A stretch of 64,000 nucleotides of DNA from Pagrus major (taxonomy: Eukaryota > Chordata > Actinopteri > Spariformes > Sparidae), in assembly GCF_040436345.1 (NCBI RefSeq), contig NC_133230.1, positions 19,850,197-19,914,196 on the forward strand. The letters run 5' to 3'. Below the pieces are notes generated by a model. The model ran no database searches and had not been told where the DNA came from. It worked only from the letters and a program-made list of their open reading frames with translations. A program made the position numbers and the translations under genes. This document shows positions 11,968 through 26,900 of this stretch, one piece after another. Within the stretch, counting starts at the first letter, position 1, and the number at the start of each line of letters is the position of its first letter.

Positions 11968-14900
11968 ATTCCTGTGCGTGGGTGGTAATGGTAGAGAAAG
12001 GGTCCAGATTGATTGTTTCCGGAGTGACCCGTGGATTTGATTGATCTTCACCATACCAAAGCTGCAGTGAGAAGCTCTCTAGATAATTTGCTCAGGCGTG
12101 TTAGCCAAAAATAGTTAACAACGTATGTGTGTTTATTCGACCCATTGTTTTGTAGTTGAAGTCTGGCATTTCATAATAGTAGTGTCCCCAGTCTGAAATC
12201 AGTTGAATGAAACTGTCACACTGTGACACTGTGGCACGCGGCAGAAAAAGCAGTACTCTCCGCAGGTGTTCACATGTTTACAGTTACATATTCAGGCCTG
12301 TATAGTGCGCTAGGAGATAATGGATCATTAGGAGTCCTTTCCTACCCTATCAATTACTTAAAATAAAATCTATTTCCTCATTAAGAGACCTGCAGCCAAG
12401 CACCAGCCAGAAACCAGAACTGTAAAATCACATTACAGTAGCTTAGAGATTCTTTATTGCATGTTTGAGCCCAGAATTAAGTGAGTTTCACAGAGGAGGA
12501 AGTACACACTGAGAGGTTAAACGACGAGCTGTCAGTGTGAAGTGTTATGAATAGTGTTACTGTAAAAGAGGAGACTAATGAGACTGATAGAAGCTGCAGC
12601 CAGAAGCGGCAGCACAGCGTGTGAGAAATAGTGTTGATGTGATGCATCGCCCTAACCAGGAAATCACATTACCTTCCAGGTAGGGAACCTCGAAGGTTTT
12701 CCACCGAGCAATGATAAGTTGCCCCAAGTGGTGTGGTCTTTTTTATCAGCCATGGGACACAGAGAAATCACCTGAAGGTTTTACAGGCTAAGTTGCTGAT
12801 CTATTTAGGTTGTAACAGGAATTAATTTACACCCCATCTCATTCAGTTTGCTCTGAATTTCTCTCTCTCCTCCGTCATCCTCTCCCTTATTTATTCCATT
12901 CTTTTCCCCTTCCTCCATCCATTTTTCTTCAACGTTGTTTCTCTCTTTTTTCAGCTGCAGAGACTCAAGCGCTTCGCTGTCCTTCAAGACCAAGAGCATC
13001 CGCAGCAAGAGCGCCGACAACTTCTTCCGAAACAGCAACGACAACAAGACGGAGCTGCTGTCTGACGTGAGCAGCAGCACGGGCCATCTCTGCAACATCG
13101 GGATGGCCCCGCCGCACACCACCAACCTCCCCATCCCTCCGGTCCCTCCGGCCATCCCCAGCGCTCCTCCTCCCACGTCGCGCTCCCAGTCACGCAACCC
13201 GCTGCAGGTGGACTCGGCGGGGCACTGCTTCATGGAGCACATCTTCAAGAAGCCCACGTTCTGTGACGTCTGCAACCACATGATCGTAGGTATGGTTACC
13301 TCCCTCCTTCACTAGTGTGATCGGAATTTACATTAGAGAGTAATAAACAAACAATAAAAATGCACGTATGGTATGAAGACAGCAGGATGTAGGAGGCTGC
13401 AATCTCCTAAAAATGCTAAATACTGTGTTTTTATCCAGTTATTGTAAACACACAAGTACCGAAACACACTCAGACAGTTAGACGCCTTACACTGCGCATC
13501 CAACTTGACCCGCTGACATGTGACTGAAGTTTCTCATCCTCCTTTTCCTGCACACTAAGCCACTTCCCTCCATCCGTCTGCCGGGGTGTCAGATAGCCAA
13601 CAACAGCCGTGCCAGCTCCTGTACCTTTTCTCCCCTCAACAGATGTTCAGGTTTCTCCTCCTTGTTAGCCATCAGTACTGCGGGGACTGCTAAGTCTTTA
13701 TATATCAGGGCCTCTGCAGCATGATAATGACAAGGGCTGCCCGCACCATCTGCTCAACAAGCCCCTGATACCACGTTTGGTAGCAGATAAAAGACGTCAG
13801 ACCGGTGGGTTAAGAAACGAGCATGTAAATGTGCACATATACAGTGGAGGGACACCAGTGCTTGAGCTGTTTGCCAGCAGTCTTTGATTTCCTTTACAGA
13901 ACTGAAAGAAAGTATTTTTGTCCTGTATTTAATCATAAGTCAGAGCTTGAGATCTCCCTATTTTAAACTAAGAAAATCAAAAGTTATTGGTTGGGAGATT
14001 GAGTCAAAACTCTCTTCTTTGCTTGACATGAAATAAACACTGCTCTCCACACTGTCAGCTATTAAAAATACTTGTTTTAAATACTTGTAAGTGTAGATGC
14101 TGCTCTTGTCAGTCCAGTCAGTGAAAGCAATTCGGCTTCATATTATCAGCTCTATTTATCAGCTATGATTTAATTATCGGCTGATAGCAGATAAAATGAA
14201 TTTCCCATTACAAGGCTGATAAATTATCAGCCAATGCACAGTGTGTGTTGTGCCTCCCTAAAGCGTCGGTCATAGTGATAAAAACACAGTAATCTGCAGT
14301 TTCTCTCGGCTCTTTGGGACTTTTTTGCAAGTTTCAGCTTCAGCTTAGCTCCCCTGGTTCACTCTGACAGTTCTCATCTGTGTCATTTCTAGCATGTTAG
14401 CTGTTTTCATCCAAAAAGCTCCACCTGTACCATACAGTTAGACACAGTGAGTGACTTGCTGGTGAACACAGTGGAGCGTTTAATAGCTAAAATGACTGAT
14501 ATTTGGTGGAGAGTCGAGCTAAAAGGAGATTTAATATTAGACCTAGTCTTTACTCTAAATAAATAAAGATGTTACTTCACACCTACTGGATGTATCAATA
14601 AGCAACTGTTTGCGAACAATATATGTATATATATATATATATCTATTTTGTGTTTATAGCTGGTTTCTGAGGCCACAAAGATGCCAAAAAAAACAAACAA
14701 ACCCCAAAACAGTCAACGCAGGTTGTCAGTTGGTTAAACCTTCACACTCACAGGTCTACAGTGCTCTTGAGCAACCAAACAAACACGTACTGTAGATTGA
14801 ATTCATGGAGTTGTTCACTAGATTCGACCCTGCTGACAAGAAACAGAGAATTAGAGTCTCATGATAAGTGCTGTTTAGAGGCGTTTCCATCCTGAAGATT

Positions 14901-17900
14901 ATGAAATACAGTTAAGAAATTTCATTTTCTTCTCATTTCTAGCACGGACATGGTCACGCTAGGTTGGAGGACAACAACAAACCTGGTGGCTTTGAATGTA
15001 TGACCATGCAATTAAAACTAAAGCTCATCCCACCATAAAACACATTTATACTGTACAAGTTTTTTGCTGGTCTGTTTTTTATGTGGCCAGTGAGGCGCGT
15101 CTGGTGGCGTAAGCCTCGAATAGTCCTCCAGTGGTCTGTTAATAATGGAAGTGTGATGTCAGGTCTGCCTGGCCCTGTGATAGGTGCAGAGCCCTCTGGT
15201 CCATTCATGACAAAAGATGCTGCCCTCTTCTTCATTTGTCCTGCTTTAATGAGAACACAGTGTGGTCCACAGCAGAGAGAGAGAGAGTGGAGGGAGGTTA
15301 TCTGTGTGTGTCTGCGTGTGTGTTTATGTGTGTGTGTGTGTGTGTGTAATAAGCTGTTATTGTGCTGTCAAAGTCTGACTCAGTGTCCCAGAGTCAAAGA
15401 GCAGAACACAGGAGAGAGAGAGCTGTCGTGGTGGAGTGGAGGGGACTCAAACTGCTGCTACAAGCATACTGCGATTATTAAATCCTAATGGCCATTCATT
15501 ACAAATTGCTGAAGGTTCATGGAGTCAAAATAGTGCAGTAATTATTTTTTATAGTACTGATGATGGTAGAAAAGCTTCTGTGAGGTGAAAAATGTCTGTA
15601 ATACTTTTGTGCCTTTATGAATCTATGACTTGCAACAACAGTTTCCACACAGCCAGACGTGACAAAAAGATGCCGTTTAAACAAATACAATATTTCATAT
15701 AATGAGACATAGAATGGATAATAATGGACACAGATGCTGGTGTTGGAAAGATGCAATTTTTATATTTTAGACTATTGTAGTCTGATTGTTAGAAGGACTT
15801 TCTAAATAAAAAGAGAAGTCAGATTTATCTTACTGCTTGTATTAAATGATGAAAAAGTAGCTGTGTGCAGTTATATAGAAATCTGAGGACAGACTGAGTT
15901 CCATCATGATGCACGGAGAATTGTTATGAATTTGAATCGTGAATGAAGTTTAATCGAATAGGCCAGTGAATATTCACACCTAATCATACCCCATACCCTC
16001 ATGTCATTATCAATGCGTCATTTTTAGTATAAAAGATATAATTTCTGCCGCTTTAAGTCTCTCAACCAAAACAGTTTAAACAAAAGTGAAGTCGTGAAGT
16101 GGCGCAAGATCGTGGGAGTTGTCCTCATTGTTAAATAACCACCATTGCAGCTGAAAATCTATCTGACGTGACTCAATTTTTTATTACATTTAGTCACTCT
16201 CTGACTCTCCTCGAAGTTATAGAGACGGGGGACCAAATAAAATGCATCGCTAACACATTTTTGCAGATCTCTGGGTTTAAACATGGGTTGCAGACATTTG
16301 GGATAATGTTAGTACAAACTCAACAAAATATTTAGCATAGGTCTCTACCGAACATTTAATTTCTTAAATATTCCGTATTACACACCCACATACTTCCTAA
16401 AGAAGGATCCTTTATTATATAGAAGCCTGAACAAATGAAATGTGTCATCCATTATAAAAATGGAATTATATCGTAGTGCTCACTGATTTATTCATTAGGT
16501 TCATAGATGAAGCTTAAGTAAACCAGATCACTAAATACTTAATAGGGCAATAAACACATTATCAAGCATATTGTTTGTACGTCCATGTATTATTTCGAGC
16601 TACGACAGCTACAAAGAGCAACGTCAACACTGCTATTCAGATCCCAACTTGCTCAACACATGTTCTCCTTCCTGTTCAGCTTTTGTTAAATGCTTGCTGG
16701 TGACCGCACACAATAACAACAACAACAACAACAACAACTTCTGTTTACAGCCATCAAATAACAACTCAACACTTCATATGTTTGCTTGGACAAAAGAAGC
16801 AGATGATGATGATACTTGGGAACACGTGTGTGGATGTTGGGCAGACATTGAAACTTAACTAAGAAGTGTATTCAGAACACTTTCCTTTATTTTTTCCAAG
16901 GTTATTCTGGCTCCTGTTTTATTTCAGCCATGTTTTTTCTCCATTATTACATGGGCTTAAAGATATGTGCAATGTGCAGTTTTTGTTTATAGGTGCCCTC
17001 GTTGTGAATCGCTAATGCTGAGATATTGATTGCAGGTCCTTGCTGCAAATGGCTTATTAAATTAAACGTCTGCATGAGTGAATGGGAGGGTTGTTTGTGG
17101 CTGGCAGAGGGTGTAATATGATTTGGGGCTGAAAAAATAAAATACTTGCAGCTTTTAGGTTGTGAATTTACGTAACAAATTCAACGGATAGAGCTGGGAG
17201 GATTAGACAGTACACATTTAAGCTACTATTACAAAATATCACTGTCAATTAGTCTAATATACTGATTACTACTACTATATTAATATCCTGCAACAACTTT
17301 GAGGGGTTAGACAGTAAGTAACTCTTAAAATCCCTTATACACCTCAAATCAAGCTTCCAAATTCCTTGATTCATTACAAAGACAAGTTGAGGTTTAATGA
17401 GACAGTAATCTCACTTGATTAACATGCACTGATCTGTGCTGTGAAATCCTCAAGACGCACATAACAGGTTTAGTTGCTCCCAGAGAGAAATTAATCTTGG
17501 GGTCAAGGTTGAACAGTATACAGATACTGCTGTGGTGCTAACTGAGGCTTTTCTATGATACTACTGAGACGCACTTAAGTGTCTGAGACTGTGAAAGAAG
17601 TGAATGCCAGCTGTTTGATTCAACAGCCGTGTGTTGTGACGACCTTGCACTTCCACTTGATACTGCATTTATCTATTCTAACATTACAATCCAAGACACG
17701 GCAGACAATGTCAGCCGCGTCTTGAAAATTTCTCTCTCACCAGCACTCGAATCAAATAATGCATTGTAAAATGTCGAACAGCGTGAGTGCCAGTGGAGGC
17801 AAAATGTCAGATGAAACACGTCAGTCACTGAAAAATTGAAGGAAAGATATTTTTGAAGGTGCTGATGTACTAGACTCAAACAGCAGGAAGCTGCTTTTAG

Positions 17901-20900
17901 CCGCGCTGGCGACAAGCGATGGCAGAGTTGGTCCGTCTGTCGGCTCGCCACTTAGGTCAAGACTGAAATATCTCAGTCCAGACTTTCATGGTCCCCAGAG
18001 AAGTTTCCTCTAATGCCACCATAAGGTTTTGTTTGAAATGTCTCGACAACTATTGGATAGATTGTCCCAAAATTTGGCACACGTTCACATTTTATTTTGC
18101 ATCTTCACTGCCAGAAAAGTGTAGACATATGGTACCATTTGACAGATTGACAGTTAAGCCTCTAAACTCTCACGTTTAGGACAGAGATCTTCAGATAAAC
18201 AGACATCTTTGCCCGTTGTGAATTTAATTTCTAAAAACAGTTCACGTTACATCTGTTCTCTCTACAGTTCATTTTAGAAGTCCCCTGATCGCAGATGGAT
18301 ACATAAAAACAGACATACTCCAACTATAACAATGTCGTCAGCATTCTAGGCCTTATTTCTTTAATTTTCCAGATGGGGAAATGGGTTTTTCAGCATTAAA
18401 AACAATCTAATGGCCGTGGGAGAAACATCTGCAAATAAACTAAATAATGCTGTTCAGGTCAGTGTTTTGTTGGAGCTTAGGAAGAAGAGGAGGTGGAGGA
18501 GTTATTGTCACGATGAAGGTTATTTGCACAGGAAACCAGGAGGCGTGAAGTGAGAACAGAGGCTTAATGGATCAATGTGTGGCTATTGTAAGGAGAGTAT
18601 GCGGCGTAAAAGTGATTCTGTAGGGGAGGAAGAGTGGGAAGTTGAGGGAGAAAGATTGTGTGGGAAAAAATAAGAGGCGAGATGAAGAAGGTATGGGACA
18701 TCTGGCAGGAGTCTTGTCCTTTAGTGTAGCGTAAATGAATAATGGGCTTTAAAGGCGGAGTAGCCAAGTAAGAGCGCATGCCAGAGAGAGCAGCATTGTC
18801 GCTCACTTTCCCCACAGCTGTGAAGAAGCCTTTAGGCCCTGGACTCTCTGTGCCTGGAGGAAAAAGCACCTAGACGCACTAACGTCATTACCCAGCCATT
18901 ACTGGAAGAAGACGACAATGTCAGTTTCTTCTTCTAATCAAACTAGTCGATTTAACGTTGCTACCCTTGCTTTTCGGCATCAGAAATACTATTTAGTTAC
19001 ATTTTTATTTATGATTTGATTAATGTACGTATTTAAATTCTTCGTCTGATTATTTTCTACCGTATTTGCTATGTGATTGCTTTCACCCAACGCAAATGCT
19101 GTTGTTATAGTCAGATCGTGTGCTATGTTGATTATTTTTTTCTCTAAATGTTATGGAATGGAGTTGTTGTCATGTTTTGGAGGATAATGTGCAGTGTTCA
19201 TAAGGCACCGCACAAAATCAACACATTTCAGCAGCATTTAAAATACAGTTTTGATCAATGAAGAATGTGATTAATGGTTTTTGTTTAATCCTACAGATTT
19301 AAAGTCCATGTAGGGAAATCACTTGTTAGGAACATCCCTCTAGTCAACAACAGCTTGAGATGAGAATGAGCCTCGGCTTCCTGTGCATCCAGAGAGACGG
19401 ACGAGAGCTCGGGTCAGGCTGTTTTAAAGATGCAATAGAGACATTGTTTGCTGACCTGAAGGAGGATGAAACTCCAAGTGCTCGTTAGACAGCATCATCA
19501 GCCAACCTGATTTAGAGTGACCTAAAAATTGGAAGTTATTGTCTCTGCTGCTGCTGCTGTTGTTGTCATTGGGGTGATCTGCTGCTGACCGATGAGGCCG
19601 GGATCACATTTCCCTCGGTTTCCATCTCAGGTTAACTAAGTCCACTCCAGCTCTGTGTCAGCGAGGCTCAGCCAAGCAACACAAGGGCTTTAAATGAGGA
19701 ATACAGATCCAGTTTTCCACCCATTATTGAGTTTCAAGTGGCCGCCACTGCTAGCCAGCTCCACATAGCCGTGACACCAGTTCAAATTACAGCACGTGAA
19801 GAGCAAGCAGAGATTTTTTCCCCCCGTGTTGGCTAAGTAAACTACACACGAGGGGCTTTGTACCTTAAGTACACATTATTTCCTGTGTTTGTTGTTGTGT
19901 TGTTCGGGGATCAGGTGTTCTGCTTGGTTTCACATTTACAGTACAGTCTGCTTATTGAACCTCTCCACCCTGCTCATCGAAACTGAATATGCTGTGTTTT
20001 TGAGGATAATCTGGACTGAAATGCAGACATTATTTGCTTGTCACAACGCACAATCAAACTTTACACAACCTGACAACTGTGAACAAACTTGACGATCTTT
20101 CAGCGATGAAATTTGGATCCGGTATTCTCCCTGTGCTCTCAGCGCTCACTGATCAATGAATCCTTTGCATTGACATATTTTCACATGCAGAGAGTGAGCC
20201 GGAGCTGGGCACGTGCTCATTGATAAATCGATAAAGAGCCAGAAGTGCACAGCTGCCAGACTACGACTAATAACAGCACCAGGACTTCGTAATACTGTCC
20301 TCTCTTGTTAATGTGGAATAGCTGTCAAATGATATGTCAAATGGCCACCGCTGGCTGTAAGTGGTGTTTTTTTTTCCATGCTGTGTATAACACAGAGGAA
20401 TAATTTATCCTCTCAGGAACCCGTTTCTCCTCTCATATTTTTTGAGGATCATGCACTTTCCACTAGGGTACACATATTAACCTTTAACTAATTTCTCATT
20501 CGCATGCATATTAGTAGCATTTAAGCTTTTTATCAGTCATTAAAAAGAGCTTATTAATTCCATATTCTATAGCTACTACTTCTATACCTCCTAGTTACCG
20601 TTTACTGAGTGTCAAACAACTCATGATGCTAATATGCAATTGGTTAATGGTTGATAAGTATTACCCTTCGTATTTGTTATTGAACTCAGTTAGTCTTTTC
20701 ATGCCTATTTATTTCAAGAGTTAATATTCGATGTTTAAGCTCCGGCCATTCCACTACCTCCAAGCATACACAGTTTCAGGAGAGCAGAGAGCGGAGAGTT
20801 ATGATAGCTTCCGGCCCCAACCCCAGTTTTTAGGATTCTGCTGCTCTGAGAAGGAATATGGTCTGTGATGCTTCAAGGTCCAGACAGTAATATCAGGATC

Positions 20901-23900
20901 TTTTAAATATTTAAAAGTTAACGCACCCGAACTTTTGACAAACAGCTGAGCTTGAGCAGGTCAAATCTAGCGACCACCGTCTTGGTTATCAAATACATAT
21001 TTACTTTACACAATCAAATCTGTGACGTGACACACACAGTAACAGAACCCCAGCTCACTGATCTTCATTAAAGACTGAGCCGCAATGATACAATCTGTTG
21101 TTGTTGCCATGTGTCCTTTTTTCTCTGCCAGCACCTTTGTCTTCACCCCGAACAAAACTATCTTTCTCATTTTTTTATTTTCCTCATCTGTCTCTGTCCA
21201 TATTCATGACTCTTTCACACACCTCCTTGCACAAATGCGCACATACAGGCTGAACGTTTGGAGTTGCAATGTTGCGTAACTTTGGTTCACAAATAAGTCA
21301 GATTAATCTTAATTTATTCCAGCAACTGTGAGTCACATATTAATAAGTGAGGATGAGCTGCACACGAGCACCAGTTTGGCTTTTCTTCACATGGCGGAGA
21401 TAGCGCTGGCTCAAATACAGTCCCTTTGGTTAAAATGGTTTTGCAGAAGTGCATATCATGTGTTGCGTTTGCTAAATTTTGTCCTTGTTAAAATGTTCCA
21501 CATGTCGCTTCACAGGTTTCTCCCCGCGCATGCTGGGAAAGACTCCAGAAACTCTGGCTAGGAATACAAGTGCAAAGACAATGAATAAATGAATGAGATG
21601 TTGTTCTGACCAATAGTTTCCATTACCTCTGCCTCTTTGTCTCCTCACTTGGGAACACCATGAGCACAATTCCTGACTTGATAGATCTGAACCTGCTGCC
21701 TCTTTTCTGTGTGTGTATCAGGTACAACAGCCAAGCATGTGGTGTTCCTGGCGGGGAACACGGCAAAGCACGGCCTCCGCTGCAAAGCCTGCAAGATGAG
21801 CCTCCACCACAAATGTGAGAACGGAGTCGGACAGCAGCGCTGCATGGGCAAACTGGTGAGATGCATGACACAGAATAAATCAAGACATCGAGACATGATA
21901 TATAGACAGGACATTTGTCTCTTTGCTGTCAACAGTTTGGGAGATTCTGAGCCTCAGGAATATAATTACTGATGTCATTAGCAACAAAAACAGACACATT
22001 AGAATTGGCTGTCTGACCGTTTCCCACCAGAATGTGCTTATTCAGAAATCACACTCTATGTGTGAGTGTGCTGGTACATCTGTGACCACCATCCATCCTC
22101 GTCATCGTCCTCATCATCGTTATATCATCACTCTGTCTGTCTGAGTGTTAGATAATAGTAATGCCAAAATGCTGACCCCTCCAGCATAAACCATTAGATC
22201 AGGATCAATACAATCACCCTGAGGCTGCTTCATAACCACTATTGAAGATGTCACACCAACACGCAACAGTCTTATGATGTGTTTGGCATTTCACAGTCTC
22301 AGCCCTGATGTCTCTTTTTTAATATGTTAGTTGAGCCTTGGTTGCTTGTCAAATTAGGGGATGTGAAATAGTGTTTGGAATAATTATCACATCATTAACT
22401 GTTCAGTTTCAGCTTGTATATCACTAGCAGAAGCAATAAGATTGTGAAAACTTTTCAGAATCACAAAAATGGAAAAGTGAATAGTTTGGCACACAGTATA
22501 CTGGAGCGAGAGACTGAAGCTATCATTGCCATAGCCTGTTAATATTTTCTTTTGTTTCTGTTTATGTTCAGATTCATATTTTGCTTGGGTGTCTACAAGA
22601 AAATGTTTAAATGCTTTAATGTCCAAAAAACACATTATTATTCTCATGCTGTCCATTGCTGCAGCACCTCTATTCACCCTCTGTCTAAGTGATCCGATTT
22701 AGTGCCTGTCTCTTCAAGGTCCCCCTCCTGAAAAGTCCAGTAGTGTGCTCTGATAGGTCATCTTTACAGGCCTGAGGAAGCACCACCCAACATACTTCCG
22801 CATCAGCTCTGCCGGTGTTTTTGCTGGGGGCATAACTGAGGGTGGTGACTGTACAGTTCACAACGTTACGGAGGTCCTGATGGCACTTTCAAAGGCACAG
22901 TTTCTGAATACGGACTATGGGAATGAGCTTTTTGATACTTTTCTGAAACTCATGTAACATCTAGGTCTGCTTTATGATCAAAAAGACATGGAAAAATCTT
23001 ACTTTCTGAATAAAATATGTGATCTTTGAAAGTTCAGGAAATTCTTCAGCCTGGTAGTCTCGTTAACCCCTTTGAAAACCTAACTGGAAAACCTTGGTCA
23101 ACCTTAAAATAAGATTTTCTTAGTCCTTGAAAAGCTGGAGATACAAGGTTTACGTGACATCTTTCCATTTTTCTGTCATTTTGTATGATTATCCAAAGTC
23201 TGTGAGATGCATCGTTGGAGTTTTGTTTGGCAGTAAATACATAAGATCCTTTAATTTGAGAAATTTGCTTCCCTCTGTCATTTCATACAAGCTGTTTTGC
23301 TGCTAATGAGCTCTAAATGGGAGCCACAACAGAACCAAAAAGTGCAGCAGGAGCTGATTGGTCAGGTTCAAACGTGCCACATAAAAAAATAGAGCGAAAA
23401 CTGCCTCATTGAGTGAGTCTGGGAATTTATTTCATAGTCGGTAGAGTTACTAAGTCAGATTTTCATCGTTATTACCTCATAAGACAGAGTTAATGACCCT
23501 GTACTGTAATAACCCCCCAACTTAAATACCATTGACTGTTGTAACACACTTTCTGGGGGCGTCACCTCATTATTTGGCGATGATAATTGAGATCGGGGTC
23601 TATGAGATGATTTACCATCATCATCACCCCTAACCATCTGTGGGCCTGCATTACAATAAGACCATTTGGCGGTGGAGTTGGGATGGGCTGAGTGTCTTTA
23701 CTAGTGAGTGTGCAGTTACACCAGGGAAAGCCAGCGCCAAGAAAATGCTTTCAACTCCATAGCGGTCCAGCAAACTGGCAGTCAGGACTGAACTGGGAGT
23801 CTTTAGTCATTCACACACATCCCACACTGAACAGAGGGAGACTGTAGCACTGTCAGGTCATATTATGTGTGATTTTCTACCTTACCTTGTTCCTCCACAG

Positions 23901-26900
23901 TGTTCGACTACACCTCCCTTGAGAAATTTGGCTGGAATTAGTTGAGGAAATTTGAAATAGTTGTTAATGAGCAAGAAAAAAGGAGGCCCATCTCAATAAC
24001 GCTCTCTCCTTCCCCATTGTGACGTCTTCTGTCCACGAGAGGGATGAGGCTCGAAGATATGATCGGCTCTCAGGAGTGGAAAATGAGGTTGAGAGGTCGA
24101 GCATAAAAAGGGAAGTTTCCCCCAGAGGAGTAGAGCTCTAAATTCAACTTACTCTAAACTTGGACACGTTGCAGCCATGCTTGTTTCTCTTGGCTTGAGA
24201 ACCCTTCAGCAAAGAGAGCAAGTTACCTCATGCTCTGAATCTTTATAAACCACAGGACTGGTGTCTTTTTATTAGGTTTCAGAGCGCCACGAAACAGTGA
24301 CAATTAATTCATAACAAATTAGTAATATTTAACACGCAGGCTTTCGTGATTCATCTACTTGGTTACATAACATTACTTGATTATAAGCTTTGGCAAAATG
24401 TTGCTAATTATGCTGTTTTTATGTATTTCAGAGGCTCTGTAAAGGAAAATAGATGGATTTTTAGTTACGTATCTAGTAACAGGTCACAGCTAACAAAGGT
24501 TGACCCCTTGGAATTTCTGGGAAACCTGCCAATCCGGATCGAACGTGATTAATAATCAAAATGTGTCAGTTTATGTGTGAGTCACTTCCTGAAACGCTCT
24601 CAGTTACTAACCAGAGAGAGGTGAGCCCTGCTACAGTGCTTATACTACGCAAGGCACTAAATCTGCAGCTGTGACACGATTCAGTTAGTAGTTTAACTGA
24701 TTCAGAGCATTGCTGGTGAAAACTAAATGATTCACTCACAAGTCTTTTTTATGGATAATGCTTATCACGCTCACACCAACAATAGCAAAAGGATGCAGTT
24801 TGTCAGCATGACACCATCACAATGGGCAATCACTATCCAGTTTTTCTCTCTATTTTGGTTTCCTTGGCGCCCAGTTTACACAACACAAACTGTTTTTTAA
24901 AACACTTGTAAGAAGGCAGCCTTGAGCTTGAGTTTCAAAGTTTATTCAGTGATTGACAGAGGAAGAATCTTTATTTATATCACATATCATACAATGTACA
25001 ACATGGTGAAACTGGTGCTCTGCATTTAACAGCAGTGGGCGGTCTACAGGGAGAACATGCAAACTCTGCACAGAAAGGTCCTGTCTCAGCGGGATTCGAA
25101 CCCAGGACTTTCTTGCTGTGAGGCAACAATGCTAAAATGAAAAGCATTCTGTTTGTTTCCGCGGCCTCTGTTTGCCGTCGCTGGTCTCCTTGTGCTGCTG
25201 GGTTAGCTCGCTTAACAAGAGTCTGTCGCTGAGCAGCGGCTCGCACTCATTCTTTGGAGGTAGATCATTAAATGTGCTAAAAAAATTGACAAAAGTTGCC
25301 CCCAACAGAAAGGCTTACCTGATTTGATTTGATTTTTTTAACATCTGTCTCAACATCAGTGTGGTCCACGAAGTCACTGCCAGCGTCAGTGAGTGGTGTC
25401 TCTTGTTTGTAGCCAAATGAACCAGATGGGCCCAACAAGTGTGCTCTTTTCACCTTTTCCTAAATGAGTTTTCCCCCTGAAAGTCTGACATCTCAGTTAT
25501 TCAGATGAGCCTGAAGAGCTCAAGGGTTGCTTATTTTAGCCGTCTCATCATAAGAAGTGTCAAATGAAAAATTAAGACTGATTTGCGATGCAGATTTCAC
25601 CACCTGCCACTTGAATCCTTGAAATGTAAACTAACAGAGAAAAAGGTTCAGGTCTGACTGCCTGTTCAGTAAAGAGTGAAGGTTGTTGTAATCAAGAAAC
25701 ATTAATCTTATTTAATGTAATCATTAAATGGGTGAATGATTATCCAGGACTTCTTCCAGGAAAAACAACAGAGAGAAACTGAAGACATATACATTAATCA
25801 TTACCCGGTGTGCTGCAGATGACATCATGTCTGCAGGGATTGAGGAGAATTTCAATGTTCTGTGTTTCTTCTGTTCTTAAGAAGGATTCAAAAGTGATGT
25901 GGAACTATTGATTGGCTAGGAAGCTAGGTAGGTAATGGATGTATAAATGATAAATGTTTGAGGGCCTCGAGAGATTGGAGGTGGACACGACAAGCAGATA
26001 AATTAAGACGGTGACTTCAACACCAGTTTGTTCTCGCCAGGTGCAGTGGACCACCTGAACTGACTCAACTCTATATGTAACAAACTAGCTATTCATTTAC
26101 GATGGTAACGCATGATTTAAACATAACAATCGACTGAAAATCATTAAAACTGAGTGGAATTAAGGTTCGCCTCAGCCTCGGGGTGGTGCAGTACTGTGTG
26201 TGGACAGGGTCTGACGTCATATTGTAAACAGAAACAGCCTCTTTAGCATCTTTGTCTCGCTCCCACCCTCCGTCTGTCTCTCTTGAACTTTCTACCATTC
26301 CGTTTGTTTTACAATGCATGTAGTGTTGAGAACTTTTTCTCTGTGAGGTCAGTTGTGCTCAGAAACGATCAGCTAAACAGAGTTACGTTCAGTATTTCAG
26401 TGTCAAGCGGCTGCCTGTGGTCCTGTATGACGATTTTTGCCTATAATGTCTGTCGCCTCTCTCTGTCTCTCCTCAGCCAAAAGGCTTTCGGCGGTACTAC
26501 AGCTCTCCATTACTGATCCAGGAACAGTACGGCTGCATTAAAGAAGTCATGCCCATAGGTGAGAAGCTTAAAGCTCCAGTCTTTCAGAACCACTTCTCCA
26601 CAGCTTTCCAAGATTTACCTACCTGGTTTTATGATATTGTAAATCACTGCATGGCTGTCCTGGAATCTTACAGGTAACACTTATTTGCCATCAGCTTTTA
26701 TCATGTCTTATTTCTCCTCTAAAGCCTGTGGCAATAAGGTGGACCCTGTGTATGAGGCCTTGAGGTTTGGGACATCGCTGGCACAGAAGGCCAAGAGGGC
26801 CAGCGGCTCTGAGTCTCCACACAGAAACTCGGTAAGAGACATTTATCATGCCTGGTTGTGTTTTGTTTTTATCCTGTTAACGCTAAATACTGTCGCCGTC

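Larger units (their letters stand above)
13290..21721 (+). other. stac intron 2 (8.4 kb)
   Basis: Largest intron; no gene found within it. It contains a dispersed repeat copy (about 14260-14620), a TA tract (14622-14642), a TG tract (15325-15348), a CAA tract (16711-16738) and a repeat fragment at about 17985-18135. Unique AT-rich stretches, for example about 19300-19660, could hold regulatory elements but nothing proves it. Confidence 0.65.

Noticed and set aside
25070-25110. tRNA-like B-box GGTTCGAATCCC on the minus strand
   Set aside because: No A box, acceptor stem or anticodon arm can be formed; it belongs to a dispersed repeat.
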